Positions 27,736-39,378 are shown, numbered from the stretch's first letter. The stretch: DNA of 64,000 nt from Aurantimonas manganoxydans SI85-9A1 (GCF_000153465.1 NZ_CH672387.1:1642046-1706045), one strand, 5' to 3'. Numbers and translations are program-made. Notes: a model not told the origin generated them from the sequence alone.

Positions 27736-30081
27736 ATGCAGCGATTTCCGACGACCGCCATCCTCGCCTTCCTCATCGGGCTCTTGGTCCTCGCCGGCGC
27801 AAGTCACGCCCAGATGCCGGGATTGGCGATCGGCGGGTCGGGCGAGACCGAGTCCAGCACGTCGGTCGATCCGTCGCTGGACGATCTGATCGGCATTCTC
27901 GAGAACGACGACACCCGCGCCAAGCTGATCGAATCGCTGAAGGCGGCCGCCTACAAGGCACCGGAAGCCGCTGAAGCGGCCGAGGCCGGCACGGAGGCCG
28001 CGCCGCGCACGCTGCCCGGCGAGATCGCGCAATGGACCCGCTCCATGGCGGGCGGCCTGCTGGACACCTGGGACCAGGTTGCGGCCAGCCTCGTGTCGGC
28101 GTCCCAGATGCTGTCGGGCGCCAGCCGGATCGACCTGCCGATGCTGATCTCGGCGATCCTGCCGGTGGGGCTGGTGGCTCTCGTCGCCTTCGGCGTGCTG
28201 TTCGCCAGCCGGGTCATCAAATATCCGATCTTCCGGAGGCTGGCCGATGCCGCCGAGCGCACCGGCCCGATCAACAAGCTCCTGCTGCTGGTCATCTCGT
28301 CGATCGTCGACGCGTTGTCGGTGGTGGTCGGCTGGGCCGCCGGCTATCTCGCCGCGGTGATCTTCTTCGGCGGCGAGCCGGGCATCAACCAGGCCCTGTT
28401 CCTCAACGCCTTCCTGCTGATCGAGATGGTCAAGGTGGGCCTTGCCAGCTTCGTGTCGCCGTCCTACCCGCAATTGCGCCTGACGCCGTTCTCGAACCGG
28501 CAGGCGAGCTACTGGTATTTCTGGATCTCGCGGCTGATCTCGATCCTCGGCTATACCTTCATGTTCGTCGCGCCCATCGTGCAGCAATCGTCGAGCATCG
28601 CGGCAGCCGAGGCGGTGCGCTTCATCGTCGTGGTCCTCTGCCTGCTCCTGACCATCGGGCTGATCCTGAAGAATCGCGGCGTCGTGCGCGAGCGGCTGAA
28701 GCGCGCCAAGCACCAGGGCGACCGTTCGGTCAGCGCCTGGGTCTATGCCTTTGTCGGCCAGATCTGGTGGGTGCTGGCGATCGGCTTCGCGCTGGCGCTG
28801 TTCATCGTGTGGGTGCGCAGTCCCGAATCCGGCCTCGCCTTCATGACGACGGCGACGCTGAAGTCGATTGCGGCCATGGCCGTCGGCGGGCTGATCGTGT
28901 CGATCCTGTCGCGCGTCATCGCCCGGGGCATCCCGATCCCGCAGAACCTCAAGGACCGGCTGCCGCTCCTGGAGCGCCGGGTGAACTCCTTCATCCCCAA
29001 CGCGCTGACCGTGCTGCGCGGCGTCGTCATCGTCGTCGTCCTGGCGGTGATCCTGGAGGCCTGGAACCTGTTGTCGTTCAGCGACTGGCTGGCCAGCCCG
29101 CTGGGGCAGCGCTTCGCCGGTGGCCTCGTCGGCGCGGGCATCATCCTGGCGGTCGGCGTGGCGATCTATATCGGCGTGTCGTCCTGGGTGGAGTACCGCC
29201 TCAATCCGAATTACGGCACCGTGCCGACGGCGCGCGAGCGCACGCTGCTGTCGCTGTTTCGCAATGCCTTCACCATCACGATGATCGTGCTGGTGGCGAT
29301 GCTGGTTCTGTCGCAGATCGGCATCGACATCGCGCCGCTCCTCGCCGGTGCCGGTGTCGTCGGCCTGGCCATTGGTTTCGGCGCCCAGAAATTCGTCCAG
29401 GACATCATCACCGGCGCCTTCATCCAGATCCAGAATGCCATGAACGAGGGCGACATCGTCGAACTGAACGGCATCTCCGGCACGGTCGAGGAACTGACCG
29501 TGCGGTCCGTCGGGCTGCGGACGCTGGAAGGCACCTGGTACCTGATCCCGTTCTCCTCGGTCGATCAGGTGGCGAACTTCTCCAAGGACTTCGCCTATTA
29601 CGTCGCCGATATCGGCGTCGCCTATCGCGAAAATGTCTACGACGTGAAGCAGATGATGTTCGACGCTTTCGACGAACTGAAGACCACCGCCGTCGGGGAG
29701 AACCTCCTGAGCGAACTCGACATGTTCGGCGTCAACGAACTCGGCGATTCGGCCGTGGTCGTGCGCGGCCGGGTGATGACCAAGCCGTCGACCCAGTGGG
29801 GTGTCGGCCGGGCCTATCGCGAGATCATCAAGCGGATGTCCGACGAGCGCGGCATCGAGATCCCGTTCCCGCACATGACGCTGTGGTTCGGCGAGGATCG
29901 GGACGGCAAGGCGCCGCCGTTGCGGGTGCGCCAGAACCGGCAGGCCGACACCGCGCGTCCGGCGATCGAGGCGAGTTCGCAGCGGGCGGATGCCGGCGAC
30001 CACGGCACCCACGATGCGGACCGCAAGCCGATCCCGCCGGGCGGCGGCGACATCGACAGTGCCGGCGAGGGCAGGGGCTGA
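27736..30081 (+). CDS. MscS-type mechanosensitive channel (YbiO-like size)
   Basis: This is an inner-membrane channel that opens under membrane tension to release solutes. The 781 residues begin with a signal peptide ending near SHAQ (~26), then a periplasmic part. About ten predicted membrane helices precede the MscS core (~510-720). The pore-lining helix is recognisable in LLAGAGVVGLAIGFGAQKFV. The beta domain contains GDIVELNGISGTVEELTVRS and YLIPFSSVDQVANFSKD. The size and helix number match large MscS paralogs such as E. coli YbiO. It sits between tig and clpP with its own spacing; no operon is evident. Confidence 0.88.
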   Translation: MQRFPTTAILAFLIGLLVLAGASHAQMPGLAIGGSGETESSTSVDPSLDDLIGILENDDTRAKLIESLKAAAYKAPEAAEAAEAGTEAAPRTLPGEIAQWTRSMAGGLLDTWDQVAASLVSASQMLSGASRIDLPMLISAILPVGLVALVAFGVLFASRVIKYPIFRRLADAAERTGPINKLLLLVISSIVDALSVVVGWAAGYLAAVIFFGGEPGINQALFLNAFLLIEMVKVGLASFVSPSYPQLRLTPFSNRQASYWYFWISRLISILGYTFMFVAPIVQQSSSIAAAEAVRFIVVVLCLLLTIGLILKNRGVVRERLKRAKHQGDRSVSAWVYAFVGQIWWVLAIGFALALFIVWVRSPESGLAFMTTATLKSIAAMAVGGLIVSILSRVIARGIPIPQNLKDRLPLLERRVNSFIPNALTVLRGVVIVVVLAVILEAWNLLSFSDWLASPLGQRFAGGLVGAGIILAVGVAIYIGVSSWVEYRLNPNYGTVPTARERTLLSLFRNAFTITMIVLVAMLVLSQIGIDIAPLLAGAGVVGLAIGFGAQKFVQDIITGAFIQIQNAMNEGDIVELNGISGTVEELTVRSVGLRTLEGTWYLIPFSSVDQVANFSKDFAYYVADIGVAYRENVYDVKQMMFDAFDELKTTAVGENLLSELDMFGVNELGDSAVVVRGRVMTKPSTQWGVGRAYREIIKRMSDERGIEIPFPHMTLWFGEDRDGKAPPLRVRQNRQADTARPAIEASSQRADAGDHGTHDADRKPIPPGGGDIDSAGEGRG

Positions 30082-30162
30082 TTGCGCTACGGCCTGCGCA
30101 AGACCATATGGGGCGCAGGGGCCAATCCCTTGGGCCTCATGGCATTCGGCGCGGGGGAACGC

Positions 30163-30192
30163 CTTGCATAGGCGCTCGGCCAAGTCCTATCT
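30163..30192 (+). promoter_or_regulatory. RpoH-like heat-shock promoter candidate of clpP
   Basis: CTTGCA (30163-30168), a 17-base spacer, CCTATCTACT (30186-30195). The alphaproteobacterial RpoH consensus is about CTTGAA-N17-CYTATNTNNG. The -35 has one mismatch and the -10 lacks only the last G. It lies 82 bases before the clpP ATG. Confidence 0.5.
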
Positions 30193-30273
30193 ACTGAACC
30201 AGACGAATCCCTTCGCTATTCCCGCGGCACCCGGTGGTGCCGCTCATCAGACCAAGCAGCGAGACGACGACCG

Positions 30274-30906
30274 ATGACACATCCCGTGGAAACCGCGATG
30301 AACCTCGTTCCCATGGTGGTCGAGCAGACCAACCGGGGCGAGCGCGCCTACGACATCTTCTCGCGGCTTCTGAAGGAGCGGGTGATCTTCATCACCGGCC
30401 CGATCGAAGACTCGATGGCCACGCTGGTCTGCGCCCAGCTGTTGTTCCTCGAGGCCGAGAACCCGAAGAAGGAGATCGCCCTCTACATCAACTCGCCCGG
30501 CGGCGTGGTGACCAGCGGCATGGCGATCTACGACACCATGCAGTTCATCAAGCCGGCGGTCTCGACCCTGTGCATCGGCCAGGCGGCGTCGATGGGCTCG
30601 CTGCTGCTGTGCGCCGGTCACAAGGACATGCGCTTCGCCACGCCCAACGCCCGTATCATGGTGCATCAGCCGTCGGGCGGCTTCTCGGGCCAGGCCTCGG
30701 ATATCGAGCGTCACGCCCAGGACATCATCAAGCTGAAGCGCCGCCTGAACGAGGTCTATGTCGAGCACACCGGCCAGGACTACGAGACGGTTGAACGCAC
30801 GCTCGATCGTGACCACTTCATGACCGCTCAGGAGGCGCGCGAGTTCGGCCTGATCGACAAGGTCTATTCGTCGCGCGACGCCCTCGAGGCCGAAGGCACC
30901 AAGTAG
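30274..30906 (+). CDS. clpP: ATP-dependent Clp protease proteolytic subunit
   Basis: ClpP is the tetradecameric serine protease of ClpXP and ClpAP. The 210 residues include [20 protein letters not shown] and [20 protein letters not shown]. The catalytic triad is Ser106 (AASMGSLLL), His131 ([10 protein letters not shown]) and Asp180 (TLDRDHFM). The N-terminal propeptide is short. It is followed by clpX 231 bases later. The RpoH-like site upstream fits heat-shock control. Confidence 0.97.
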   Translation: MTHPVETAMNLVPMVVEQTNRGERAYDIFSRLLKERVIFITGPIEDSMATLVCAQLLFLEAENPKKEIALYINSPGGVVTSGMAIYDTMQFIKPAVSTLCIGQAASMGSLLLCAGHKDMRFATPNARIMVHQPSGGFSGQASDIERHAQDIIKLKRRLNEVYVEHTGQDYETVERTLDRDHFMTAQEAREFGLIDKVYSSRDALEAEGTK

Positions 30907-31051
30907 GGCTGCGTCGTCACGCCACAGCCACACTTGCATCGCGATCATGGCGGGGCGTGCGTTAAGCGCCGCTCAAGCAATCGACGCTACGCTGGACGAT
31001 GTGCAAGAGTGGCCGATGGTATCGGATCGTGGCTTTCGGGTGAGAGTCGCT

Positions 31052-31080
31052 TTGCCGAACGGGGCCGGGGGCACTAGGTT
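31052..31080 (+). promoter_or_regulatory. Weak promoter candidate of clpX
   Basis: TTGCCG (31052-31057), a 17-base spacer, TAGGTT (31075-31080), 57 bases before clpX, in the 231-base clpP-clpX gap. Motif match only. Confidence 0.3.
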
Positions 31081-31137
31081 CGGTAGACCAAACGAGAAAC
31101 GGATCCCTGGAGGGGACCGGATCGGAAGGAAAGACGC

Positions 31138-32406
<1,269 letters not shown>

Positions 32407-32441
32407 TGTGAACCATCAGTGCGATGTTTGACGGCTGATGA

Positions 32442-32477
32442 GCCCGTCCCGGCTTGGCGCCGGGGCGGGCTTTTCTA
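32442..32477 (+). terminator. Intrinsic terminator of clpX
   Basis: Twelve-bp GC-rich stem (32442-32453 with 32459-32470, one G-T pair), loop TTGGC, then TTTTCTATTT. Confidence 0.85.
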
Positions 32478-32533
32478 TTTCGAGGACTGCCGCCTGCGAC
32501 ATCGGACAGCACCCGCGTCCCGCTGCCGAATCG

Positions 32534-32563
32534 CTTGAATAGCAGGCGTGTGACGCCCACATT
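32534..32563 (+). promoter_or_regulatory. Possible RpoH promoter of lon
   Basis: CTTGAA (32534-32539) is followed 16 bases later by CCCACATT (32556-32563), about 90 bases before lon. The -35 is perfect. The -10 resembles the enterobacterial CCCCATNT form more than the alphaproteobacterial one. Confidence 0.4.
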
Positions 32564-32652
32564 ACGGTCGTGATGGCGCTGGACCCGCGCGCTTCGAAGA
32601 AGGCGCGGGATCGGTGGCCGAACACGGCGAGGATGCCGTAGAAAGGAATACC

Positions 32653-35073
32653 ATGTCTGATACGCAAGAACGCCAGGGTGCCGCCGAGGCGGCTCTGTAC
32701 CCGGTTCTGCCGCTGCGCGACATCGTCGTGTTTCCGCACATGATCGTGCCGCTCTTCGTCGGCCGCGAGAAATCGATCAAGGCGCTTGAGGAGGTGATGG
32801 GCGCCGACAAGCAGATCCTGCTTGCGACCCAGAAGAACGCCTCCGACGAGGACCCGACCGCGGATGCGATCTACGAGATCGGCACCGTCGCCAATGTGCT
32901 GCAGCTCCTGAAACTCCCGGACGGCACCGTGAAGGTGCTGGTCGAAGGCATGGGCCGGGCGAAGATCGAGAGCTTCTCGCCGCGGACCGAGTGGCACGAG
33001 GCTTCGGCCAGCCTGATCGAGGAGACCGAGGAAGACCCGGTCGAGATCGAGGCGCTGGCGCGTTCGGTGGTCTCGGAGTTCGAGAACTACGTCAAGCTGA
33101 ACAAGAAGATCTCGCCCGAAGTGGTGGGGGCTGCCGGCCAGATCGAGGACTACTCGAAGCTCGCCGACACGGTCGCCTCGCATCTGGCGATCAAGATTCC
33201 CGAGAAGCAGGACATGCTGGCGATGATCAGCGTGCGCGAGCGGCTGGAAAAGGCCCTCGGCTTCATGGAATCGGAGATCTCGGTCCTGCAGGTGGAAAAG
33301 CGTATCCGCTCGCGCGTCAAGCGCCAGATGGAGAAGACCCAGCGCGAGTACTACCTGAACGAGCAGATGAAGGCGATCCAGAAGGAGCTCGGCGACGGCG
33401 AGGACGGCCGCGACGAGATGGCCGAGCTGGAAGACCGGATCAAGAAGACCAAGCTCTCCAAGGAGGCGCGCGAGAAGGTCGCCGCCGAGATGAAGAAGCT
33501 GAAGCAGATGTCGCCCATGTCCGCCGAATCGACGGTCGTGCGCAATTATCTGGACTGGATCCTCGGGCTGCCCTGGGGCGTGAAGTCGCGCGTCAAGGTC
33601 GACCTGAAGAAGGCCGAGGACGTTCTCGAAGCCGATCATTTCGGGCTCGAGAAGGTCAAGGAGCGGATCGTCGAGTATCTGGCCGTGCAGAGCCGCCAGT
33701 CGAAGCTGAAGGGGCCGATCCTGTGCCTCGTCGGTCCTCCGGGCGTCGGCAAGACCTCGCTCGCCAAGTCGATCGCCAAGGCGACCGGCCGCGAATATGT
33801 GCGCATGGCGCTGGGTGGCGTGCGTGACGAGGCCGAGATCCGGGGCCACCGGCGGACCTATATCGGCTCGATGCCCGGCAAGGTCATCCAGTCGATGAAG
33901 AAGGCCAAGAAGACCAACCCGCTGTTCCTTCTCGACGAGATCGACAAGATGGGTCAGGACTTCCGCGGCGATCCGTCGTCGGCGCTTCTGGAGGTGCTCG
34001 ATCCCGAGCAGAACGCCAGCTTCGTCGATCACTATCTCGAGGTCGAATACGATCTGTCGTCGACCATGTTCGTGACGACGGCCAATACGCTGAACATACC
34101 GGCGCCGCTGATGGACCGGATGGAGATCATCCGCATCGCCGGCTACACCGAGGACGAGAAGGTCGAGATCGCGTCGCGGCACCTGCTGCCGAAGGCGATC
34201 CGCGACCATGCGTTGAAGCCCGAGGAGTTCTCCGTCAGCGCCGATGCGCTGCAGGAGATCGCCCGTCGCTACACCCGCGAGGCCGGCGTGCGGAACTTCG
34301 AGCGCGAGCTGATGACGCTCGCCCGCAAGGCCGTCACCAAGATCCTCAAGGGCGAGGAGACCAAGATCGAGGTCACGGCGGCGAATCTGGCGGACTATCT
34401 CGGCGTGCCGCGTTATCGCTACGGCGAGGCGGAGACCGAGGATCAGGTCGGCGTGGTGACCGGGCTGGCATGGACCGAGGTCGGCGGCGAATTGCTGACG
34501 ATCGAAGGCGTCATGATGCCCGGCAAGGGCAAGATGACGGTGACGGGCAACCTCAAGGAGGTGATGAAGGAGTCGATCTCGGCTGCGGCCTCCTATGTCC
34601 GGTCGCGGGCCCTCGACTACGGCATCAAGCCGCCGCTGTTCGAGAAGCGGGACATCCACGTCCACGTGCCGGAAGGCGCGACGCCGAAGGACGGTCCGTC
34701 CGCCGGCGTCGGCATGGCCACGGCCATCGTCTCGGTGCTGACCGGCATTCCGGTGCGCCGTGATATCGCCATGACCGGCGAGATCACCCTGCGTGGACGG
34801 GTCCTGCCGATCGGTGGCCTGAAGGAGAAGCTCCTTGCGGCGCTGCGTGGCGGCATCAAGAAGGTGCTGATTCCGCAGGAAAACGCCAAGGATCTGGCCG
34901 ACATCCCGGACAATGTGAAGAACGGGCTGGAGATCGTGCCGGTGTCGCGGATGGGCGAGGTGCTGCGGCACGCGCTGATCGAGATGCCGACTCCGGTCGA
35001 ATGGTCGGAGGTGGACGAGCCGATGTCCGGCCAGCCGCTGGTGGAAAACGGTGCCACGGCTGTTGCCCACTAG
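32653..35073 (+). CDS. lon: ATP-dependent protease Lon
   Basis: Lon degrades misfolded and regulatory proteins. The 806 residues comprise the N-terminal LON domain ([19 protein letters not shown]), then a coiled-coil region with [20 protein letters not shown]. The AAA+ module follows (Walker [10 protein letters not shown], Walker [11 protein letters not shown]). The protease domain has the Ser-Lys dyad: Ser683 in [12 protein letters not shown] and Lys726 in [11 protein letters not shown]. The ATG at 32653 follows AAGGAA with a short spacer; an in-frame ATG 39 bases upstream lacks a good site. A perfect terminator separates it from hupB. Confidence 0.98.
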   Translation: MSDTQERQGAAEAALYPVLPLRDIVVFPHMIVPLFVGREKSIKALEEVMGADKQILLATQKNASDEDPTADAIYEIGTVANVLQLLKLPDGTVKVLVEGMGRAKIESFSPRTEWHEASASLIEETEEDPVEIEALARSVVSEFENYVKLNKKISPEVVGAAGQIEDYSKLADTVASHLAIKIPEKQDMLAMISVRERLEKALGFMESEISVLQVEKRIRSRVKRQMEKTQREYYLNEQMKAIQKELGDGEDGRDEMAELEDRIKKTKLSKEAREKVAAEMKKLKQMSPMSAESTVVRNYLDWILGLPWGVKSRVKVDLKKAEDVLEADHFGLEKVKERIVEYLAVQSRQSKLKGPILCLVGPPGVGKTSLAKSIAKATGREYVRMALGGVRDEAEIRGHRRTYIGSMPGKVIQSMKKAKKTNPLFLLDEIDKMGQDFRGDPSSALLEVLDPEQNASFVDHYLEVEYDLSSTMFVTTANTLNIPAPLMDRMEIIRIAGYTEDEKVEIASRHLLPKAIRDHALKPEEFSVSADALQEIARRYTREAGVRNFERELMTLARKAVTKILKGEETKIEVTAANLADYLGVPRYRYGEAETEDQVGVVTGLAWTEVGGELLTIEGVMMPGKGKMTVTGNLKEVMKESISAAASYVRSRALDYGIKPPLFEKRDIHVHVPEGATPKDGPSAGVGMATAIVSVLTGIPVRRDIAMTGEITLRGRVLPIGGLKEKLLAALRGGIKKVLIPQENAKDLADIPDNVKNGLEIVPVSRMGEVLRHALIEMPTPVEWSEVDEPMSGQPLVENGATAVAH

Positions 35074-35097
35074 GCTCACCTTCACACTTTGTTAGTA

Positions 35098-35127
35098 ATG
35101 CCGCCGCTCGTCGGCGGCATTTTTTTG
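35098..35127 (+). terminator. Intrinsic terminator of lon
   Basis: Perfect 9-bp stem ATGCCGCCG/CGGCGGCAT, loop CTCGT, then a run of seven T. Confidence 0.92.
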
Positions 35128-35129
35128 CC

Positions 35130-35156
35130 CCAAAGCCCGGAAAACAGGGGCTTTGG
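35130..35156 (+). repeat. Inverted repeat between lon and hupB
   Basis: Nine-bp arms CCAAAGCCC (35130-35138) and GGGCTTTGG (35148-35156). There is no T-run, so it may be an operator or a leader structure of hupB. Confidence 0.4.
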
Positions 35157-35241
35157 CGTTGCAGAACGTTGTATCATCCGCGAAAGTCGCGGCCGTACTC
35201 ACGGATCGCTAAGATGCGCGAACGATAAAAGGAGGGTATCC

Positions 35242-35520
35242 ATGAACAAGAATGAACTGATCGCCGCCGTATCCGAGAAAGCTGAGCTGTCCAAGCAGGA
35301 CGCAAGCTCCGCAGTGGACGCGGTGTTCGAGACGCTCCAGGCCACCATGGCAAAGGGCGACGACATCCGCCTCGTTGGCTTCGGCACCTTCTCGGTGTCG
35401 CATCGTGCCGCCTCCAAGGGCCGCAACCCCTCGACCGGTGCCGAGGTCGACATCCCGGCCCGCAACGTGCCGAAGTTCGCTGCCGGCAAGGGTCTCAAGG
35501 ACGCCGTCAACAACAAGTAA
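35242..35520 (+). CDS. hupB: DNA-binding protein HU
   Basis: HU is an abundant histone-like protein that bends DNA. The 92 residues start MNKNELIAAVSEKAELSKQD and carry the DNA-binding arm (GFGTFSVSHRAASKGRNPST, ~45-64). The tail includes FAAGKGLKDAVN. A strong AAGGAGG site lies 6 bases before the ATG at 35242, which fixes the start. It follows lon, the order conserved across proteobacteria. IHF subunits are excluded by the HU-type GRNPSTGAEVDIPA arm end. Confidence 0.96.
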   Translation: MNKNELIAAVSEKAELSKQDASSAVDAVFETLQATMAKGDDIRLVGFGTFSVSHRAASKGRNPSTGAEVDIPARNVPKFAAGKGLKDAVNNK

Positions 35521-35563
35521 GGCCTGGCGCGGCCCACGTGGCCGCAGCAGTGCGAATGCAAAG

Positions 35564-35598
35564 ACACCGGTCCAGGCGACGAGCCTGACCGGTGTTTT
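35564..35598 (+). terminator. Intrinsic terminator of hupB
   Basis: ACACCGGT pairs with ACCGGTGT and, inside, CAGGC pairs with GCCTG with one bulged base. TTTTG follows. Confidence 0.75.
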
Positions 35599-35787
35599 GC
35601 GTTTCAGGGGCCGGTATCGCACAGCGAGCGAAAGCCGGCGTGACCTGCAATCAGATGGCGGAGAGAGTGTGCGGCAGGTGCGCATCGCCGGAGCGGGCAG
35701 GGGTCCGCTGGCAGGGTGCGGTCCGCGCGCCATAGCGCTGCGGACGGCTGGCGGGGGGCAGGCCCGGAAGGCCCGCCCCGCGGCGTA

Positions 35788-36420
35788 TCAGTCGGCGCTG
35801 AGGGTCCGTGCTTCCGGGCCCTTGTTGCCCTGGACGAATCGGACGGTGACCTTCTGGCCGTCGGCGAGGGTGGTCAGGCCCGAGCGGTTGAGGGCCGTGG
35901 CATGGACGAAAACGTCCTTGCCGGCGCCGTCGTCGAGGCCGATGAAGCCGAAGCCCTTGTCGGCATTGTACCACTTGACCGTGCCGGTGGCTTCTTCCTC
36001 GGGACCGCCGGGGGCGCCGCCGCCCTGCCGCGCAGGCGCGGGACGGGCGCGTGCCGGTGCGGGAGTGCCGGAGCCGGCCGCGACCGAGAGCACTTCGGTG
36101 ACCTGCATGCCCTTCTGGCCCTGGTCGATCCGGACCGTGAGGCGGGTGCCTTCGGTCACGGCGTCGGCGCTGGCGCCGGCCGCTTCGAGGGCCCGCACGT
36201 GCAGGAATGCCTCGGTGCCGTCAGCCGCCTTCACGAAGCCGAAGCCCTTGGTGGCGTTGAACCACATCACTTCGGCGTCGGACGGCAGCGATCCGCCGGA
36301 CCCGCCAGCGGGCGACGAGCGCTGGAAGTAGCTCGGCTCGGCATCCCGCTCCGCCGGCAAGGCGCCGTCATCATCGAATCCGCGGCGGCGCGTGTCGCGG
36401 TGGTCTCGGTATTTACCCAT
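35788..36420 (-). CDS. Double cold-shock-domain protein
   Basis: This RNA/ssDNA-binding protein has two cold-shock domains in 210 residues. CSD1 (~48-112) contains VMWFNATKGFGFVKA and FLHVRAL. CSD2 (~142-206) contains GTVKWYNADKGFGFIGL and DVFVHATALNRSG. Both have the RNP1-like (K-G-F-G-F) and RNP2-like (V/L-F-V/L-H) motifs, and CSD2 is closer to the consensus. A charged N-terminus (MGKYRDHRDTRRRGFDDDG) and a Pro/Ala-rich linker join them. Two-CSD proteins of this size are common in Hyphomicrobiales. I chose the ATG at 36420. It may act in cold or general stress; the exact role is unknown. Confidence 0.9.
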   Translation of the reverse strand: MGKYRDHRDTRRRGFDDDGALPAERDAEPSYFQRSSPAGGSGGSLPSDAEVMWFNATKGFGFVKAADGTEAFLHVRALEAAGASADAVTEGTRLTVRIDQGQKGMQVTEVLSVAAGSGTPAPARARPAPARQGGGAPGGPEEEATGTVKWYNADKGFGFIGLDDGAGKDVFVHATALNRSGLTTLADGQKVTVRFVQGNKGPEARTLSAD

Positions 36421-36455
36421 GGTGGTCTCAGCTTGGACATGTTCGGATTGCGGAA

Positions 36456-36483
36456 TATGTAAAGGAAACGGCATCACGCGCAA
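36456..36483 (-). promoter_or_regulatory. Promoter candidate of the cold-shock gene
   Basis: On the minus strand TTGCGC (36483-36478), a 16-base spacer, TACATA (36461-36456), 36 bases before the ATG. Confidence 0.35.
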
Positions 36484-36584
36484 GCGGCAGGGGATGCGTT
36501 TTACATCCTCCGCTCGCGCGATAGCTGTTTTCCGCGAATGATTTACCAGCAAATTGTCGCACATGCGACGGCGAAATATCGTCG

Positions 36585-38486
36585 TCAGGCGCGCTCCGCC
36601 GCGTCGGCGATGACGGCGAGGAAGGTGTCGCCGTAGCGTTCCAGCTTGGCGAGGCCGACGCCGGGAACCGCGTGCAGGGCGTCGGCATCATGCGGTCGCC
36701 GCTCGGCCATGGCCCTGAGGGTCGCGTCGGAAAACACCATGTAGGGCGGGACCTGCTGCTCCTTGGCGAGCCGCAGGCGCTCCTGTCGCAGCGCCTCGAA
36801 CAATGTCGCGGCGGTCTCGTCCATCCCCTCTGTCGCATGATCGCTGCGGCGGAACTGGGTGGCCTTGCGCACCCGGTCCTTGCGCAGGATCACCTTGCGC
36901 TCGCCGCGGAACACGGCGCGGGCATCCTCGCCCAGCTTCAGGGCCCCGAAAGCGGCGTGGTCAATGGTCAGAAGGCCCGATGCGGTGAGCTGCCGGGCCA
37001 CCGACTGCCAAACGCGCTGTTCGGTGTCCTTGCCGGCGCCGAAGACCGGGATTCCGTCCTGGCCGGCGCGCACGACCTTGTCGGTCGCCTTGCCGGTGAG
37101 AACGTCGATCACATGGCCCGAGCCGAACCGTTCGCCGGTGCGGTAGACGGCGGCGAGCAGCTTGACCGCCGCCTCGGTGCCGTCCCAGGTCTCGACCGGC
37201 GACAGGCAGGTGTCGCAATTGCCGCAACGCCCCTCGTGGTGCTCGCCGAAATGCGCGAGGATGGCGGCACGGCGGCAGTCGGCCGTCTCGCAGATGGCCA
37301 GAAGGGCGTCGAGCTTGGCGCGCTCAACCCGCTTGATGGTCTCCTCCGAACCGCCCTGATCGATCATCCGCCGGCGCTGCACCACGTCCTGCATGCCGTA
37401 GGCCATCCAGGCGTCGCTTGGCTGGCCGTCGCGGCCGGCGCGGCCGGTCTCCTGGTAATAGGCCTCGACCGACGAGGGCAGGTCGAGATGGGCGACGAAG
37501 CGCACGTCGGGCTTGTCGATGCCCATGCCGAAGGCCACCGTCGCGACGAGGCAGAGATTCTCCTCGTTGAGAAAGGCCGCCTGGTTCGCCGCGCGCACGC
37601 TGGCATCGAGCCCGGCATGATAAGGCAGGGCGCGGATGCCCTGGGTGTTCAGCCAGGCCGCCGTCTCTTCCACCTTGCGGCGCGACAGGCAGTAGACGAT
37701 GCCGCTGGCACCTTCGTGGCGTTCCAGGAACGACAGCAGCTGCTTCTTCGGATTGTCGCGTTCGACGATGGCGTAGCGGATGTTCGGCCGGTCGAAGCTG
37801 GTCATGTAGACCGGTGCGTCCGTCAGCCGCAGACGCTCGATGATGTCGGCCCGCGTCGTCGGGTCCGCGGTCGCGGTCAGGGCGATCCGCGGCACCGACG
37901 GGAAATCGTCGGCAAGGGTTTCGAGCAGCCGGTATTCGGGCCGGAAATCGTGCCCCCAGGCGCTGACGCAATGGGCTTCGTCAATGGCGAAGAGGGCGAT
38001 GCGGACACGCGACAGCGTGCGCCGGAACCCCTCGCTGACGATCCGCTCCGGCGTGACGTAGAGAAGGTCGAGCCTGCCGGCGAGAAGGTCGGCGCGCACC
38101 GTGTCGCGCTCCTCGTCGCTCATGGACGAGTTCAGGGAGGCGGCGTTGACGCCGGCCTGGCGCAGGCCCTCGACCTGGTCGTGCATCAGCGCGATCAGCG
38201 GCGAGACGACGATGCCGACGCCCGGGCGGCAGAGCGACGGGATTTGGTAGCAGACCGACTTGCCCGCGCCGGTCGGGAACAGGACGACGGCATCGCCACC
38301 GGCAACGACCTGGTCGACTACCGCTTCCTGCTGGCCGCGAAAGGCCGCGTGGCCGAAGACCGTCCGCAGCATCTCGCGCGGATCGGCCGTCGCGCCGACA
38401 TTGGTCGCCTGCGTCGGGCCGTTCCTGTCGAACAGGGGATCGGTCTTGGCCGGCCCGGCGGACCGGCGTCCTTCTTGCTGCATCAT
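36585..38486 (-). CDS. recQ: ATP-dependent DNA helicase RecQ
   Basis: RecQ unwinds DNA 3'-5' in recombination and repair. The 633 residues hold the superfamily 2 helicase motifs: [17 protein letters not shown], Walker [12 protein letters not shown], and DEAH in [32 protein letters not shown] and ETGRAGRDG are also present. The RQC zinc-binding cysteines follow ([18 protein letters not shown]...CGNCDTC), then the winged helix. An HRDC domain (~555-633) ends in [20 protein letters not shown]. Two adjacent ATGs at 38486 and 38483 are possible starts. Confidence 0.97.
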   Translation of the reverse strand: MMQQEGRRSAGPAKTDPLFDRNGPTQATNVGATADPREMLRTVFGHAAFRGQQEAVVDQVVAGGDAVVLFPTGAGKSVCYQIPSLCRPGVGIVVSPLIALMHDQVEGLRQAGVNAASLNSSMSDEERDTVRADLLAGRLDLLYVTPERIVSEGFRRTLSRVRIALFAIDEAHCVSAWGHDFRPEYRLLETLADDFPSVPRIALTATADPTTRADIIERLRLTDAPVYMTSFDRPNIRYAIVERDNPKKQLLSFLERHEGASGIVYCLSRRKVEETAAWLNTQGIRALPYHAGLDASVRAANQAAFLNEENLCLVATVAFGMGIDKPDVRFVAHLDLPSSVEAYYQETGRAGRDGQPSDAWMAYGMQDVVQRRRMIDQGGSEETIKRVERAKLDALLAICETADCRRAAILAHFGEHHEGRCGNCDTCLSPVETWDGTEAAVKLLAAVYRTGERFGSGHVIDVLTGKATDKVVRAGQDGIPVFGAGKDTEQRVWQSVARQLTASGLLTIDHAAFGALKLGEDARAVFRGERKVILRKDRVRKATQFRRSDHATEGMDETAATLFEALRQERLRLAKEQQVPPYMVFSDATLRAMAERRPHDADALHAVPGVGLAKLERYGDTFLAVIADAAERA

Positions 38487-38610
38487 CGTCTCCGGGAATC
38501 GCCGCGCGAGGGTCGGTCATCGGGCGGCGCAACGCAACTCGTCGGCTAGTGCCGGACCGGCGGCGATCCGTCACGTGCCGGTGGTGGCCCGTGACGGGGC
38601 CGCAATGGGC

Positions 38611-39198
38611 TCATGGGTTGCCCGGTCGGGTGTCGACGGGAAAGCGGCCGCTGAGATAGCTGGAGCCCGCAAGGCCGAACCGCCACGGCGTGTCGGCGCC
38701 CTTGGTGATCCCGATCCGCGGCCCGGCGACGATCTGCGGCGATGCGCCTGCCGGCTCCAGCCGGAACGGTGGCGCGTCGAGCCGGCAGCCATTCTGCGCG
38801 CCGGTGATGCCGAGGGCCTGGGTAAGTCGTCCAGGACCGGCGCAGAGCTTGCGGATGTCGGCGAGGCCGCGCCGCGCCGCCATGGCGTCGAGGCCGAGCG
38901 TCGGTTCGATCGCCCGGATCAGGACGGCGCTGGCGTTGCCCGGCGCCTCGCAGACAAAGTTGAGGCACCAGTGGATGCCGTAGGAGCGATAGACATAGGC
39001 CCGGCCGGGTTCGCCGAACATCGCCGCGTTGCGCGCCGTCGCGCCCTTGAAGCTGTGGGAGGCGGGGTCCTGCTGATCGTAGGCCTCGGTCTCGACGATC
39101 GTGCCGCCGACGGTGCCGTCGACGACCAGCGTCGCGCCGATCAGATCCCGGGCCACGGACACGACGTCACGGTCGAAGAAGCGCGTTGAGATCATCAT
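38611..39198 (-). CDS. 3-methyladenine DNA glycosylase (AAG/MPG family)
   Basis: AAG-type glycosylases flip out and excise alkylated and deaminated purines. The 195 residues include DLIGATLVVDG and the catalytic-region motif GGTIVETEAYDQQDPASHSF, with the Glu that activates water. AYVYRSYGIHWCLNFV and a later RKLCAGPGRLTQALGI also match. The start is at 39198, with a second ATG directly behind it (39195). Divergent from the DUF3008 gene; an EcfG-like site with one mismatch lies upstream (39249-39273, minus strand). Confidence 0.93.
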   Translation of the reverse strand: MMISTRFFDRDVVSVARDLIGATLVVDGTVGGTIVETEAYDQQDPASHSFKGATARNAAMFGEPGRAYVYRSYGIHWCLNFVCEAPGNASAVLIRAIEPTLGLDAMAARRGLADIRKLCAGPGRLTQALGITGAQNGCRLDAPPFRLEPAGASPQIVAGPRIGITKGADTPWRFGLAGSSYLSGRFPVDTRPGNP

Positions 39199-39248
39199 GG
39201 CTCGGCGGTGGCTGTTTACGACGCTTGGCGATTGGTGGGCGCTTCGAC

Positions 39249-39273
39249 GACGCACGGCGCGCCGTTTCGTTCC
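39249..39273 (-). promoter_or_regulatory. Near-consensus EcfG site upstream of the glycosylase gene
   Basis: On the minus strand GGAAC (39273-39269), 16 bases, CGTC (39252-39249). The alphaproteobacterial general-stress consensus is GGAAC-N16/17-CGTT; the last base differs. Confidence 0.3.
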
Positions 39274-39353
39274 GGCTGCGGCGAGGTGAGAAGGCATCAA
39301 TGTCGTGTGCCCGTGCCTCCGCACACCAGTTGCCGCCCGGATGGGGGTGATCG

Positions 39354-39378
39354 GGAACGGCATCGACGCCATGACGTT
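39354..39378 (+). promoter_or_regulatory. EcfG-type general stress promoter of DUF3008 gene
   Basis: GGAAC (39354-39358), exactly 16 bases, CGTT (39375-39378). This is a perfect match to the consensus recognised by EcfG sigma factors under PhyR-NepR control. It ends 30 bases before the ATG, a normal leader length. Confidence 0.7.
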
